Shown one piece after another: positions 17,451 to 28,327 of a stretch of 64,000 nt of DNA (position 1 is its first letter; the number at the start of each line of letters is the position of its first letter). The stretch is from Thermomonas fusca DSM 15424 (GTDB taxonomy: Bacteria; Pseudomonadota; Gammaproteobacteria; Xanthomonadales; Xanthomonadaceae): NCBI RefSeq assembly GCF_000423885.1, contig NZ_AUIV01000022.1:11396-75395 (forward strand). Direction: 5' to 3'. The position numbers were made by a program, and so were the translations under genes. Below the pieces are notes generated by a model. That model saw only the letters and a program-made list of their open reading frames with translations. It was not told the DNA's origin and searched no databases.

Positions 17451-18076
17451 TGGACGCCGCGGCGCTGGCCGACTGGCTGCGCGGTGCGCTGCATCCGCTG
17501 GATGCGCCACCCGCGGTGGCGCCGTGGAACCTGTCCGACCTGGCCGGCCTGGTGCAGCCGCTGGCGCCGCATCCGGCGGCGGTGCTGGTGGGGGTGATCC
17601 CGCGGGCGGCCGGCGCAGGGGTGCTGCTGACCCGCCGCACCGACGGCCTGCGCCACCACGGCGGCCAGGTCAGTTTCCCCGGTGGCCGCATCGAGCCTGA
17701 TGACCCCAGCCCGGCCGCCGCGGCGCTGCGCGAAGCGCGCGAGGAAGTGGGCCTGCAGGCCGCGCAGGCGCGGATGCTGGGCTACCTCGATCCGCTGCTC
17801 ACCATCACCGGCTTCCGCGTGCTGCCGACGGTGGTGCTGGTGGATCCCGGCTTCCAGCCGGTGCCGGAACCGGGGGAGGTGGCCGAAGTGTTCGAAGTGC
17901 CGCTGGAACTGCTGATGGACCCGGCGCAGCTGGACACCATCGAGCTGGAGTTCGGCGGGCGCGCCCGCCACGTGTTCCAATACCGCTACCAGCCGCAGCG
18001 GATCTGGGGCGCGACCGCCTCGATCCTGTACAACCTGCGCGAACGGCTGGCTGGCTCGAACCAATGGAGGGTGTGA
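17450..18076 (+). CDS. CoA pyrophosphatase-like Nudix hydrolase
   Basis: Nudix hydrolase, 208 residues, resembling NudL/CoA diphosphatases that split CoA into 3',5'-ADP and phosphopantetheine. The Nudix box is visible from FPGGRIEPDD to REAREEVGLQ, and the CoA-ase signature precedes it (LLTRRTDGLRHHGGQVSFPG). The C-terminal IWGATASILYNLRERL fits the same family. It starts at the TGATG overlap with the DUF1289 gene and its own stop overlaps the sulfurtransferase start. Confidence 0.88.
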   Translation: MDAAALADWLRGALHPLDAPPAVAPWNLSDLAGLVQPLAPHPAAVLVGVIPRAAGAGVLLTRRTDGLRHHGGQVSFPGGRIEPDDPSPAAAALREAREEVGLQAAQARMLGYLDPLLTITGFRVLPTVVLVDPGFQPVPEPGEVAEVFEVPLELLMDPAQLDTIELEFGGRARHVFQYRYQPQRIWGATASILYNLRERLAGSNQWRV

Positions 18077-18921
18077 TGGCCGGATGGACTACCGTGGTGC
18101 AGGCGGACATCCTGTCGGTGGCGCTGGAGCGTCCCGACCTGGTGATCGTCGACTGTCGTTTTTCCCTGATCGATCCGAACCTGGGCGAACAGTCCTGGCG
18201 GCGTTCGCACATCCCCGGCGCCGCATACGCGCACCTGGAGCGCGACCTCTCCGACATGTCCCGCAAGGGCGAGGGGCGCCATCCCTGGCCCGATGCCGAA
18301 ACCTTCTGCGCCAAGCTGACCCGCTGGGGCATCGCGCCCAGTTCGCAGGTAGTGGCGTACGACGATGCCGACGGTGCCTACGCCGCGCGGCTGTGGTTCC
18401 TGCTGCGCACGCTCGGCCACGAAAAGGTGGCGGTGCTGGACGGCGGCTGGACGCGCTGGACGTCGCTGGGCCTGCCCGTCTCGTCGCTGCCGCGTGACCC
18501 TGCCAGCCAGCGCTACGTCGCCAGCTTCGACGCCTCGCGCCTGCTCGATGCAGACGCCGTCGAAGCCCATCTTGCCGCTGGCGGGATGCTGGTCGATGCG
18601 CGCGCGGCGGCGCGCTTCCGCGGCGAGGAAGAGCCGCTGGACAAGGTCGCCGGGCACGTACCGGGTGCGGTCAACCGGCCCTACGCGAACAACATGGCCG
18701 ACGGCCGCTTCAAATCGCCGATGCAGCTGGCCGACGAATACCGCGCGCTGCTGGCCGGGCGCGACCCTTCCGAGGTCGTGGCGATGTGCGGCTCCGGCGT
18801 CACCGCCTGCCACAACCTGCTGGCGATGGAGCGCGCCGGGCTGCGTGGCGCCAAGCTGTTCACCGGTTCCTGGAGCGGGTGGCTGGCCGACCAGCGGCGG
18901 CCGGTGGCAACCGGGGCATGA
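18076..18921 (+). CDS. sseA: 3-mercaptopyruvate/thiosulfate sulfurtransferase
   Basis: Two-domain rhodanese, 281 residues. The active-site loop reads CGSGVTA near residue 235, typical of mercaptopyruvate sulfurtransferases rather than thiosulfate enzymes (CRKGVTA). Domain 1 shows VIVDCRFSLIDPNLGEQSW and DDADGAYAARLWFLLR; domain 2 shows LVDARAAARFRGEEEPLD and GHVPGAVNRPY. The ATG at 18076 is preferred over one 12 bases earlier because GGAGG lies five bases upstream and it couples to the Nudix stop. Confidence 0.9.
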   Translation: MAGWTTVVQADILSVALERPDLVIVDCRFSLIDPNLGEQSWRRSHIPGAAYAHLERDLSDMSRKGEGRHPWPDAETFCAKLTRWGIAPSSQVVAYDDADGAYAARLWFLLRTLGHEKVAVLDGGWTRWTSLGLPVSSLPRDPASQRYVASFDASRLLDADAVEAHLAAGGMLVDARAAARFRGEEEPLDKVAGHVPGAVNRPYANNMADGRFKSPMQLADEYRALLAGRDPSEVVAMCGSGVTACHNLLAMERAGLRGAKLFTGSWSGWLADQRRPVATGA

Positions 18922-19280
18922 ACATGGCGGCAAGCAAGGTGGAAATCTGGCATCGCCCCAGCTGCAGCAAATCCCGCGGCGCGCTGGAGATCCTGCGCGA
19001 GGCCGGCATCGAACCGGTGGTCGTGGACTACGTGGCCAACCCGCCCACCAAGGCGCGGCTGCATCAGGCCATTGCCGATGCCGGGCTCAGCGTGCGGCAG
19101 GCGATCCGCAGCAAGGAGGCCGAGTACGCCGCTCGCGGCCTGGCCGATCCGGCGCTGCCGGACGACGTGCTGCTGGAAGCGATGGTGGCCGCCCCGGTCC
19201 TCATCGAACGTCCGTTCGTGTTCACGCCCAAGGGCGTGCGCCTGTGCCGGCCGCCGGAGACGGTGCTGGAGCTGCTGTAG
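18918..19280 (+). CDS. ArsC-family (glutaredoxin-dependent arsenate reductase-like) protein
   Basis: Thioredoxin-fold protein of 120 residues. The ArsC active site is visible at WHRPSCSKSRGALEIL, and the family pattern continues with VVDYVANPPTKARLHQ and the Arg of LIERPFVFTPKGVRLCRPPE. These features fit a glutaredoxin-linked arsenate reductase or the related YffB/Spx-like group. No ars operon surrounds it, so arsenate as the real substrate is uncertain. Two in-frame ATGs (18918 and 18924) are possible; the first overlaps the sulfurtransferase stop. Confidence 0.85.
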   Translation: MNMAASKVEIWHRPSCSKSRGALEILREAGIEPVVVDYVANPPTKARLHQAIADAGLSVRQAIRSKEAEYAARGLADPALPDDVLLEAMVAAPVLIERPFVFTPKGVRLCRPPETVLELL

Positions 19281-19284
19281 GCGC

Positions 19285-20043
19285 TTACTTCCCGATCCGC
19301 GCCAGCATCGCGCGCAGCGCGGCCTGCGTGTCCGGGTGCGACCACTGGGCGACGAAGCGCGGCAGGTCGATGCGTTCGTCGGCCAGCGCGGCGATGACGT
19401 CGCGGCGGGCAATGGCGCGGGTTTCCAGCATCGGCATGTGCGGCAGCTGCAGCAGCTCCTCCAGCCAGACCCGTGCGCGGGTGGCGACGTCGTCGATGTG
19501 CACCAGCTCGTCCACCAGCCCGATCTGCAGGGCCTGCTGGGCGTCCGGCATCGCCCCGGCCACCAGCAGGCGTTCGCCGCGATGCGGGCCGACCACGCGC
19601 GCCAGCAGCGCCTGGATGCCTTCCGGCGCGACCAGGCCCACCTGGGTTTCGTTCAGGCCGATCCGATAGGGGCCGTCGGCGAGGATGCGGTAGTCGCAGC
19701 ACAGCGCCAGCACGCAGCCGCCGGCCGGCGCGTGGCCGGCCATCGCCGCAACCACCGGCACGGGGCATTCCGCCAGCGCGCGGGCGGCGGAGAAGAACAC
19801 CGTCCACGCCCGCAGCAGCGCGTCCTGATCTTCGCCCAGCGACAGCAGATAGGGCACGTCCAGGCCTGCCGAAAACACCTTCGGCCCGCCCACCAGCACG
19901 ATCCCGCGGGCGCCGCGCGCCGGCGCTTCGTGCAGCGCCTGCACCAGGTCGGCGCACAGCTCGGGATTCAACGCGTTGACCGGCGGCCGCGCCAGCCGCA
20001 GCTCGTGGACTTGGCCGTGGACGGTGGTTTCGATCAGCGACAT
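19285..20043 (-). CDS. Delta3,delta2-enoyl-CoA isomerase-like crotonase
   Basis: Crotonase-fold protein of 252 residues. The first catalytic glutamate of hydratases is missing (GHAPAGGCVLALCCDYR), whereas the second is kept in GLNETQVGLVAPEG. This pattern matches mitochondrial-type delta3,delta2-enoyl-CoA isomerases, which shift double bonds so that unsaturated fatty acids can enter beta-oxidation. The oxyanion-hole motif VFSAGLDVPYLL is present. It converges on the ArsC-like gene, with only four bases between the stops. Confidence 0.85.
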   Translation of the reverse strand: MSLIETTVHGQVHELRLARPPVNALNPELCADLVQALHEAPARGARGIVLVGGPKVFSAGLDVPYLLSLGEDQDALLRAWTVFFSAARALAECPVPVVAAMAGHAPAGGCVLALCCDYRILADGPYRIGLNETQVGLVAPEGIQALLARVVGPHRGERLLVAGAMPDAQQALQIGLVDELVHIDDVATRARVWLEELLQLPHMPMLETRAIARRDVIAALADERIDLPRFVAQWSHPDTQAALRAMLARIGK

Positions 20044-20100
20044 GGGCGGGCTCCTGGGCGACGTGCGGCCATCATAGGCGTGCGCGTCGGCGATGCGGAA

Positions 20101-20516
20101 TCAGGCGGCGGGCGCGGCCAGCAGCCGCTCCGAAGCGCGCCGCACGCAATCCGGCAGCGGCGTCGGCCGGCCGTCGCGGCGACCCACCCAGACCGCCACC
20201 ACGTTGCCGTCGCAGTGCAGGGTGCCGTCAGCGGCGACGATGCGATGACCGATCACCACGCTGCTGTTGCCCAGCTTCTCGGTGAACAGTTCCACGGAAA
20301 CTTCCGTCGGGTATTCGATCGGACGCTTGAAGTTGAGCGTGGCCGAAGCGACCACGGGCGCGGCGTCTTCGGTCACCCACGGCTCGCCGATGGATTCGAA
20401 CCATTCGATGCGCGCCTGCTCCAGGAAGGTCAGATAGCGCGCGTTGTTGACGTGGTTGAACGCGTCCAGGTCGCTCCAGCGCAGCGGGATGGACATGCGG
20501 AACACGGGGCGGTCGG

Positions 20517-20520
<4 letters not shown>
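20101..20520 (-). CDS. Acyl-CoA thioesterase (YbgC/hot-dog fold)
   Basis: Small hot-dog-fold thioesterase, 139 residues. The signature IPLRWSDLDAFNHVNNARYL contains the catalytic aspartate and is followed by FLEQARIEWFESIG; RPIEYPTEVSVELFTEKLGNS fits the 4-hydroxybenzoyl-CoA thioesterase-like group. The substrate is unknown. The ATG overlaps the uvrA stop by four bases, so it is translated from the uvrA message, though no functional link to repair is implied. Confidence 0.88.
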
Positions 20521-23423
<2,903 letters not shown>

Positions 23424-23541
23424 CGGTGGGATCCTGCGGTGGGGGACGGCCGGCGGCATGCCGTCGGCCAATCAGGAAGCGTAGCGAGCCGCTGATTTGG
23501 GGGCAAATGCCGGCATCTCCAGCGCGCGGCAAGCCAACCGT

Positions 23542-24177
23542 TCAGGGGCTGCAGTACTGCCCCTGCTGCCGCACCACATCTTCCAGCAGCGCCTGTTTCC
23601 CCTTCGTGGAGGCGTCCCGGCGCAGTTCCTCCGCGGCTTCCGCAAGCCCGTCGCAGGGGTCGTCGGTATAGCCCGCCGGCCACAGCAGCATCTGCGACAG
23701 GGCGCGCACGTAATCGCCCAGGCTCGCCTCCCGCTGGCGCATGCGGAACCGCTCGGGCGGGGGCCGACGGATCGGATTGATGCTGGTCATCGGGCTCTTG
23801 CGCTCGAAACGGATGCCGTCGTCGCGCCGCTGCGCTGCCGGCATCGACCAGTCGTCGCTGGACACCGTCGGCACCGCGGCAGGGTCAACGTTGGTGCCGG
23901 CCGGGTCCGTCGCACGGGGGCCGGTGCTGGCCAGTGGGCGCGTGCTGCTCCTGCCACCAGTCCTGGCTGGTGGCGTGCGTGCCGCTGCAGGTGGCGGCAG
24001 CCGCCGCGGCAGGGTGATGTACACCAGCGTCATCGGCGGGCCGGCGGTGCCGGCATCCGCCTTGGGCCGGGTCAGTGTCCAGGCGGCCAGCAGGTGGAGC
24101 AGGGCGACCAGCAGCCACGCGCCGCCTTTCGCAGGCACGTCGATGGGCCAGGCCCGGGCAGGTCCGTTGCTATGCAT
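23542..24177 (-). CDS. Hypothetical membrane-anchored Pro-rich protein
   Basis: Function not recognised. The 211-residue protein has one N-terminal membrane helix (WLLVALLHLLAAWTL at about 20-34), then a long Pro/Ala/Arg-rich linker, and a C-terminal domain of about 75 residues with two cysteines (DDPCDGLAEAAEEL and QQGQYCSP). The layout recalls TonB-like or periplasmic spacer proteins anchored in the inner membrane, but the conserved TonB C-terminal motif is absent. It stands alone between uvrA and rplU. Confidence 0.65.
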   Translation of the reverse strand: MHSNGPARAWPIDVPAKGGAWLLVALLHLLAAWTLTRPKADAGTAGPPMTLVYITLPRRLPPPAAARTPPARTGGRSSTRPLASTGPRATDPAGTNVDPAAVPTVSSDDWSMPAAQRRDDGIRFERKSPMTSINPIRRPPPERFRMRQREASLGDYVRALSQMLLWPAGYTDDPCDGLAEAAEELRRDASTKGKQALLEDVVRQQGQYCSP

Positions 24178-24265
24178 CCCACTCCCTTGGGGTTCCGAAT
24201 CCGCGGCAGCGCCTCGGACGCGGATCGCCGCGCGAAGTTCCTTTCAGCCGCGGGCGCCGGGCGAG

Positions 24266-24295
24266 TTGACCCTAAGCCGCTGAATCCCCTACAAT
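24266..24295 (+). promoter_or_regulatory. Sigma-70 promoter of rplU-rpmA
   Basis: TTGACC (-35) and TACAAT (-10) are separated by 18 bases, close to consensus. Transcription would start near 24302. The leader of about 70 bases before the rplU ATG holds two small hairpins (CCGCC/GGCGG and GCCCTG/CAGGGC) that may be a ribosomal-protein leader; this is inferred. Confidence 0.75.
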
Positions 24296-24373
24296 TCCGC
24301 TCCTGTCCGCCCTCGATGGCGGCAGGCCCTGCTCAGGGCACCCAGAAGAACTACAGAACCGAGAGATACCAAC

Positions 24374-24682
24374 ATGTACGCAGTACTTGTCACCGGCGGT
24401 AAGCAATACCGCGTGATGCAGGGCGAAACGCTCCGCGTCGAACTGCTCGAAGCCGAAGCCGGCAGCGAGATCAAGCTGGACAACATCCTGATGTTGGGCG
24501 ATGCCGACGGCATCAAGCTGGGCGACGCGCTGAAGGGCGCTTCCATCACCGCGACGGTTGTCGGCCACGGCCGCGCCGACAAGGTACGGATCGTCAAGTT
24601 CCGTCGTCGCAAGCACCACCGCAAGCAGATGGGTCACCGTCAGCACTACACCGAAATCCAGATCACCGGCATCAACGCCTGA
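24374..24682 (+). CDS. rplU: 50S ribosomal protein L21
   Basis: Structural protein of the large ribosomal subunit that contacts 23S rRNA. The 102-residue sequence shows the family hallmarks: MYAVLVTGGKQYRVMQGE at the start, SEIKLDNILMLGD mid-chain and the basic RRRKHHRKQMGHRQHYTEI near the end. It is preceded by a near-consensus promoter and followed by rpmA after 23 bases, the conserved rplU-rpmA-obgE order. Confidence 0.98.
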   Translation: MYAVLVTGGKQYRVMQGETLRVELLEAEAGSEIKLDNILMLGDADGIKLGDALKGASITATVVGHGRADKVRIVKFRRRKHHRKQMGHRQHYTEIQITGINA

Positions 24683-24705
24683 TCGTCAGCCTGGAGAACT
24701 AAGCA

Positions 24706-24966
24706 ATGGCACACAAAAAGGCAGGCGGCAGTACCCGTAACGGCCGCGATTCCAACCCGAAGTACCTGGGCGTCAAGATCTACGGTGGCCAAGCCATCGA
24801 AGCGGGCAACATCATCGTTCGCCAGCGCGGCACCCAGTTCCATCCGGGCACCGGCGTCGGCCTCGGCCGCGACCACACCCTGTTCGCGCTGATCGATGGC
24901 AAGGTGGAATTCACCACCAAGGGCCCGAAGCAGCGCCGCACCGTCAACATCGTCGCCGCGCAGTAA
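24706..24966 (+). CDS. rpmA: 50S ribosomal protein L27
   Basis: Large-subunit protein whose N-terminal tail reaches the peptidyl transferase centre. The 86-residue sequence starts MAHKKAGGSTRNGRDSNPKY and contains GNIIVRQRGTQFHPGTGVG, all characteristic. The N-terminus begins directly with AHKKAGG, without the cleavable extension found in firmicutes. A strong terminator follows. Confidence 0.98.
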   Translation: MAHKKAGGSTRNGRDSNPKYLGVKIYGGQAIEAGNIIVRQRGTQFHPGTGVGLGRDHTLFALIDGKVEFTTKGPKQRRTVNIVAAQ

Positions 24967-24993
24967 GCGCAGGCGACGATGCGATGCGAAGGG

Positions 24994-25014
24994 CCCCGCC
25001 TCGGCGGGGTTTTT
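24994..25014 (+). terminator. Intrinsic terminator after rpmA
   Basis: Stem CCCCGCC / GGCGGGG with a tight loop followed by TTTTT. It lies 27 bases downstream of the rpmA stop and separates the ribosomal genes from obgE. Confidence 0.88.
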
Positions 25015-25093
25015 CGTTTGTGTTCCCGGCTGCGGCGCCCGCGCATGCTGGCCGGCGCGCCAAACTCCACCCCAACACTGCACAATCACGCCC

Positions 25094-26152
25094 ATGAAAC
25101 TCGTCGACGAAGCTGAAATCACCGTCACTGCCGGCAATGGCGGCAATGGCTGCATCGGCTTCCGCCGCGAGAAGTTCATCCCGCTGGGCGGGCCGGACGG
25201 TGGCGACGGCGGCGCCGGTGGCGACGTCTGGCTGCAGGCGGACGAGAACCTCAACACGCTGGTGGACTTCCGCCACCAGACCAGGTTCAAGGCCCAGCGC
25301 GGCGAGAACGGCATGGGCAGCCAGCGCTATGGCAAGGCCGGCGAGGACACCGTCATCACCGTGCCGATCGGCACCGTGATCCACAACGTCGATACCGACG
25401 AGGTGATCGGCGACCTCACCGAGCACGGCCAGCGCCTGCTGGTGGCCAAGGGTGGCCACGGCGGGCTCGGCAACATGCATTTCAAGAGCTCGGTCAACCG
25501 CTCGCCGCGCAAGGCGACGCCGGGCGGCGAGGGCGAGAGCCGGGCGCTGCGGCTGGAGCTGAAGCTGCTGGCGGATGTCGGCCTGCTGGGCTTCCCCAAC
25601 GCCGGCAAGTCCACCTTCATCCGCGCGGTGTCGGCGGCCACCCCGAAGGTGGCCGACTATCCGTTCACCACGCTGTATCCCAACCTCGGCGTGGTCAGCG
25701 TGGAAACCGGCCGCAGCTTCGTGATCGCCGACATCCCCGGCCTGATCGAGGGCGCCGCCGACGGCGCGGGCCTCGGCAGCCTGTTCCTGCGCCACGTCCA
25801 GCGCACCCGCCTGCTGCTGCACCTGGTCGACATCGCGCCGATGGATTACGAAGGCAGCGCGGTGTCGCCGGTCGAGCAGGTGCGCGCGATCGAGCACGAG
25901 CTGCGCAAGTACGACCCGGCGATGCTGGAGAAGCCGCGCTGGCTGGTGCTGAACAAGGCCGACCTGATGTTCGAGGACGAAGCCCGCGAAGCCGCGGAGA
26001 AGATCGTCGCCGAGCTGGGCTGGACCGGGCCGTGGTACCTGGTCTCGGCGCTGGGTCGCGATGGCACCTGGCCGATCATGCTGGCCGTGCAGACCTTTTT
26101 CGACCGCCTGCGCGAGGCGGAACTCGAGGCCAAGGAACAGGGCGATGCCTGA
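25094..26152 (+). CDS. obgE: GTPase ObgE/CgtA
   Basis: Essential GTPase acting in 50S ribosome assembly and stress control. The glycine-rich Obg fold is seen at the start (ITVTAGNGGNGCIGFRREKF, GGDGGAGGDVW). The G domain has G1 GFPNAGKST, the G2 threonine region DYPFTTLYPNLG, G3 DIPGLIEGA and G4 LNKADL. The 352-residue length is normal for gammaproteobacteria lacking a long acidic tail. ATG 25094 begins MKLVDEAEITV; the longer in-frame extension crosses the terminator and is rejected. Confidence 0.97.
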   Translation: MKLVDEAEITVTAGNGGNGCIGFRREKFIPLGGPDGGDGGAGGDVWLQADENLNTLVDFRHQTRFKAQRGENGMGSQRYGKAGEDTVITVPIGTVIHNVDTDEVIGDLTEHGQRLLVAKGGHGGLGNMHFKSSVNRSPRKATPGGEGESRALRLELKLLADVGLLGFPNAGKSTFIRAVSAATPKVADYPFTTLYPNLGVVSVETGRSFVIADIPGLIEGAADGAGLGSLFLRHVQRTRLLLHLVDIAPMDYEGSAVSPVEQVRAIEHELRKYDPAMLEKPRWLVLNKADLMFEDEAREAAEKIVAELGWTGPWYLVSALGRDGTWPIMLAVQTFFDRLREAELEAKEQGDA

Positions 26153-26251
26153 GGCGGGACGCCGGGCGGCCGGGCAGGGCGTCCGGCCTCGTCGCGGGGC
26201 AGCCGTTTGGCGTGCCTGCGCCGGCAGCCACCGGGTCCGCCCGACGCAAAC

Positions 26252-26280
26252 AAAAAGCCCCGCCGAAGCGGGGCTTTTTG
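26252..26280. terminator. Bidirectional terminator between obgE and rpsT
   Basis: Stem AAAAAGCCCCGC / GCGGGGCTTTTT with a CGAA loop, carrying A and T runs on both sides. It lies between the convergent obgE and rpsT genes, so it can stop transcription from either direction. Confidence 0.92.
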
Positions 26281-26300
26281 CCGAATCCCGGCGCCGTGGT

Positions 26301-26570
26301 TCAGGCGGCCTTGAGCGCCTTGATGCGCGCGGTCAGGCGGGCCTTGTGGCGGGCGGCCTTGTTCTTGTGGATCAGGCCGCGGGCGGCGAAACGATCCAGC
26401 AGCGGCTGGGCGGTGGCGAAGGCTTCGGTGGCGCCGGCGGCGTCATTGGCGTCGAGCGCCTTGATCACCTTCTTGACGGCGGTGCGAAGCTGCGAGCGCT
26501 GGGCGACGTTGCGGGCATTGCGCACGACGGTCTGCTTGGCGCGCTTTTTGGCGGACTTGATGTTGGCCAC
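26301..26570 (-). CDS. rpsT: 30S ribosomal protein S20
   Basis: Small-subunit primary rRNA-binding protein, 89 residues. The basic sequence (ANIKSAKKRAKQTVVRNARN, LRTAVKKVIKAL, RGLIHKNKAARHKARLTARI) is typical. The start is GTG at 26570, preceded by AGGATT; a GTG or TTG start is common for this gene and fits autoregulated low initiation. It is divergent from murJ, the usual arrangement. Confidence 0.97.
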   Translation of the reverse strand: MANIKSAKKRAKQTVVRNARNVAQRSQLRTAVKKVIKALDANDAAGATEAFATAQPLLDRFAARGLIHKNKAARHKARLTARIKALKAA

Positions 26571-26661
26571 GAGTGAGAATCCTGGAAAGTCTGAGGGTGG
26601 GGCTGTAAAAACCGCCCGCTGGCAGGCTTGCCCACGGACGAAGGAATACGGAAGACTGGAA

Positions 26662-26690
26662 ATTATGGAGGATTCAATGGCTTGGGTCAA
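26662..26690 (-). promoter_or_regulatory. Probable rpsT promoter
   Basis: On the minus strand TTGACC (-35) and CATAAT (-10) are separated by exactly 17 bases, about 90 bases upstream of the rpsT GTG. The site lies within a longer open frame ahead of murJ, which supports starting murJ at 26730. Confidence 0.6.
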
Positions 26691-26729
26691 TATGTCGGAT
26701 TTTCGGGGACAGCCGGGGACGGCGAAAGC

Positions 26730-28292
26730 ATGAGCGGGCTGTTGCGTTCCAGCGCGGTATTCAGCGCGATGACCCTGCTGTCGCGGATCGCCGGCTTCTT
26801 GCGCGATGCCCTGCAGTCGCGCCTGTTCGGCACCTCGGTGGCGATGGATGCCTTCGTCATCGCCTACCGGATCCCCAACTACCTGCGGCGGATCTTCGCC
26901 GAAGGTTCGATGCAGATGGCGTTCGTGCCGGTGCTCAACGAGCTGCGCGAGCGCGGCGACAAGGCCGCGCTGAAGGACTTCATCGACCACATGGCTGGCG
27001 CGCTGTTCGCGCTGGTGTTCGTGGTCGCCGGCATCGGCATGCTGGCGGCGCCGCTGCTGGCCGAGCTGTTCGCCCCCGGCGCGGTGGGCACGCCCGGTGG
27101 CGAGGAGAAGCTGGCGCTGATCGCGCAGATGCTGCAGATCACCTTCCCCTACCTGGTCGCCATTTCGATGATGGCGCTGGTGGCCTCGGTGCTCAACAGC
27201 TTCGGCAAATTCGCCCTGCCGGCGGCCACGCCTGTGCTGCACAACCTGACCATGATCGCGGCCATGCTGTGGCTGGCGCCGCGGTTCGCCGAGCCGGTCA
27301 AGGCGCTGGCCTGGGGCGTGCTGGCGGCGGGGGCGCTGCAACTGCTGGTGCTGTGGCCTGCGTTGGGCAAGCTGGGACTGCGGCCGCGGCTCAAGCCCGG
27401 GTTCTCGCACCCGGATGTGCGGCGGGTGGCCAAACTGATGTTGCCGACCTTGTTTTCGTCGTCGGTGGCCCAGCTCAACCTGCTGGTGGGCACGGTGTTC
27501 GCCTCGCTGCTGGCCACCGGTAGCCAGACCTGGCTGTACCTGTCCGACCGCCTGGTCGAACTGCCGCTGGGACTGTTCGGGGTAGCCATCGGTACCGTGA
27601 TCCTGCCGCACCTGTCGCGCCGGCATGCCGCCACCGATGCCGACGGCTACGGCGCCGCGCTGGACTGGGGGCTGCGGCTGGCCCTGCTGGCCGGGGTGCC
27701 GGCGGCGCTGGGCCTGCTGCTGCTGGCCGAGCCGCTGACCGCGGTGGTCTACCAGGGCGGCAAGTTCACCGCCTTCGACACCCGCATGGCGGCGATCAGC
27801 CTGAGCGCGATGAGCCTGGGCATTCCCGCGTTCATGCTCAGCAAGGTGCTGTCACCGGCGTTCTACGCGCGTCAGGACAGCAAGACCCCGATGCGGGCGG
27901 CGATCTGGACGGTGGTCTGCAACGTGCTGCTGACTATCGTGCTGACTCTGCCACTGTGGCTGCACGATGTTCCGGGCGCGCACGGCGGTATCGCGTTGGC
28001 CACCGGCCTGTCCGGGATCATCAATGCGTGGTTGCTGTGGCGCTATCTCAAGCGCGCCGGGCTGATGCGGCCGCAGCCGGGCTGGGCGCGTTTCTGGATG
28101 CAGCTGGGCTTGGCCTGCGCGGTGATGAGTGCGGTGGTGCTGGGACTGCGCTGGCAGATCGGTGACTGGACTGCGATAGACAGCCTGCTGCACCGCGCGC
28201 TGCTGCTGCTGGCGGTGATCGCGGCCGGCGGGGTCAGCTATCTGCTGGTGCTGCTGGCGCTGGGCCTGCGTCCGCGCGACCTGCGCCACTGA
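26730..28292 (+). CDS. murJ: Lipid II flippase MurJ
   Basis: Inner-membrane MOP-family flippase that moves lipid II to the periplasmic face for peptidoglycan synthesis. The 520-residue protein has about 14 helices and the family start LRSSAVFSAMTLLSRIAGFL followed by RDALQSRLFG and AYRIPNYLRRIFAEGSMQ. Functional arginines known in MurJ fall in these segments. The ATG at 26730 is selected; 34 further in-frame residues upstream overlap the rpsT promoter. ribF follows 35 bases later. Confidence 0.96.
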   Translation: MSGLLRSSAVFSAMTLLSRIAGFLRDALQSRLFGTSVAMDAFVIAYRIPNYLRRIFAEGSMQMAFVPVLNELRERGDKAALKDFIDHMAGALFALVFVVAGIGMLAAPLLAELFAPGAVGTPGGEEKLALIAQMLQITFPYLVAISMMALVASVLNSFGKFALPAATPVLHNLTMIAAMLWLAPRFAEPVKALAWGVLAAGALQLLVLWPALGKLGLRPRLKPGFSHPDVRRVAKLMLPTLFSSSVAQLNLLVGTVFASLLATGSQTWLYLSDRLVELPLGLFGVAIGTVILPHLSRRHAATDADGYGAALDWGLRLALLAGVPAALGLLLLAEPLTAVVYQGGKFTAFDTRMAAISLSAMSLGIPAFMLSKVLSPAFYARQDSKTPMRAAIWTVVCNVLLTIVLTLPLWLHDVPGAHGGIALATGLSGIINAWLLWRYLKRAGLMRPQPGWARFWMQLGLACAVMSAVVLGLRWQIGDWTAIDSLLHRALLLLAVIAAGGVSYLLVLLALGLRPRDLRH

Positions 28293-28327
28293 CCGTTGCT
28301 GCGGCGCGGCTATACTGGCGGATCATC

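Noticed and set aside
18918..19280. Arsenic resistance locus
   Set aside because: The ArsC-like gene has no arsR, arsB or acr3 neighbour and is coupled to a sulfurtransferase, so a dedicated arsenic operon is not supported.
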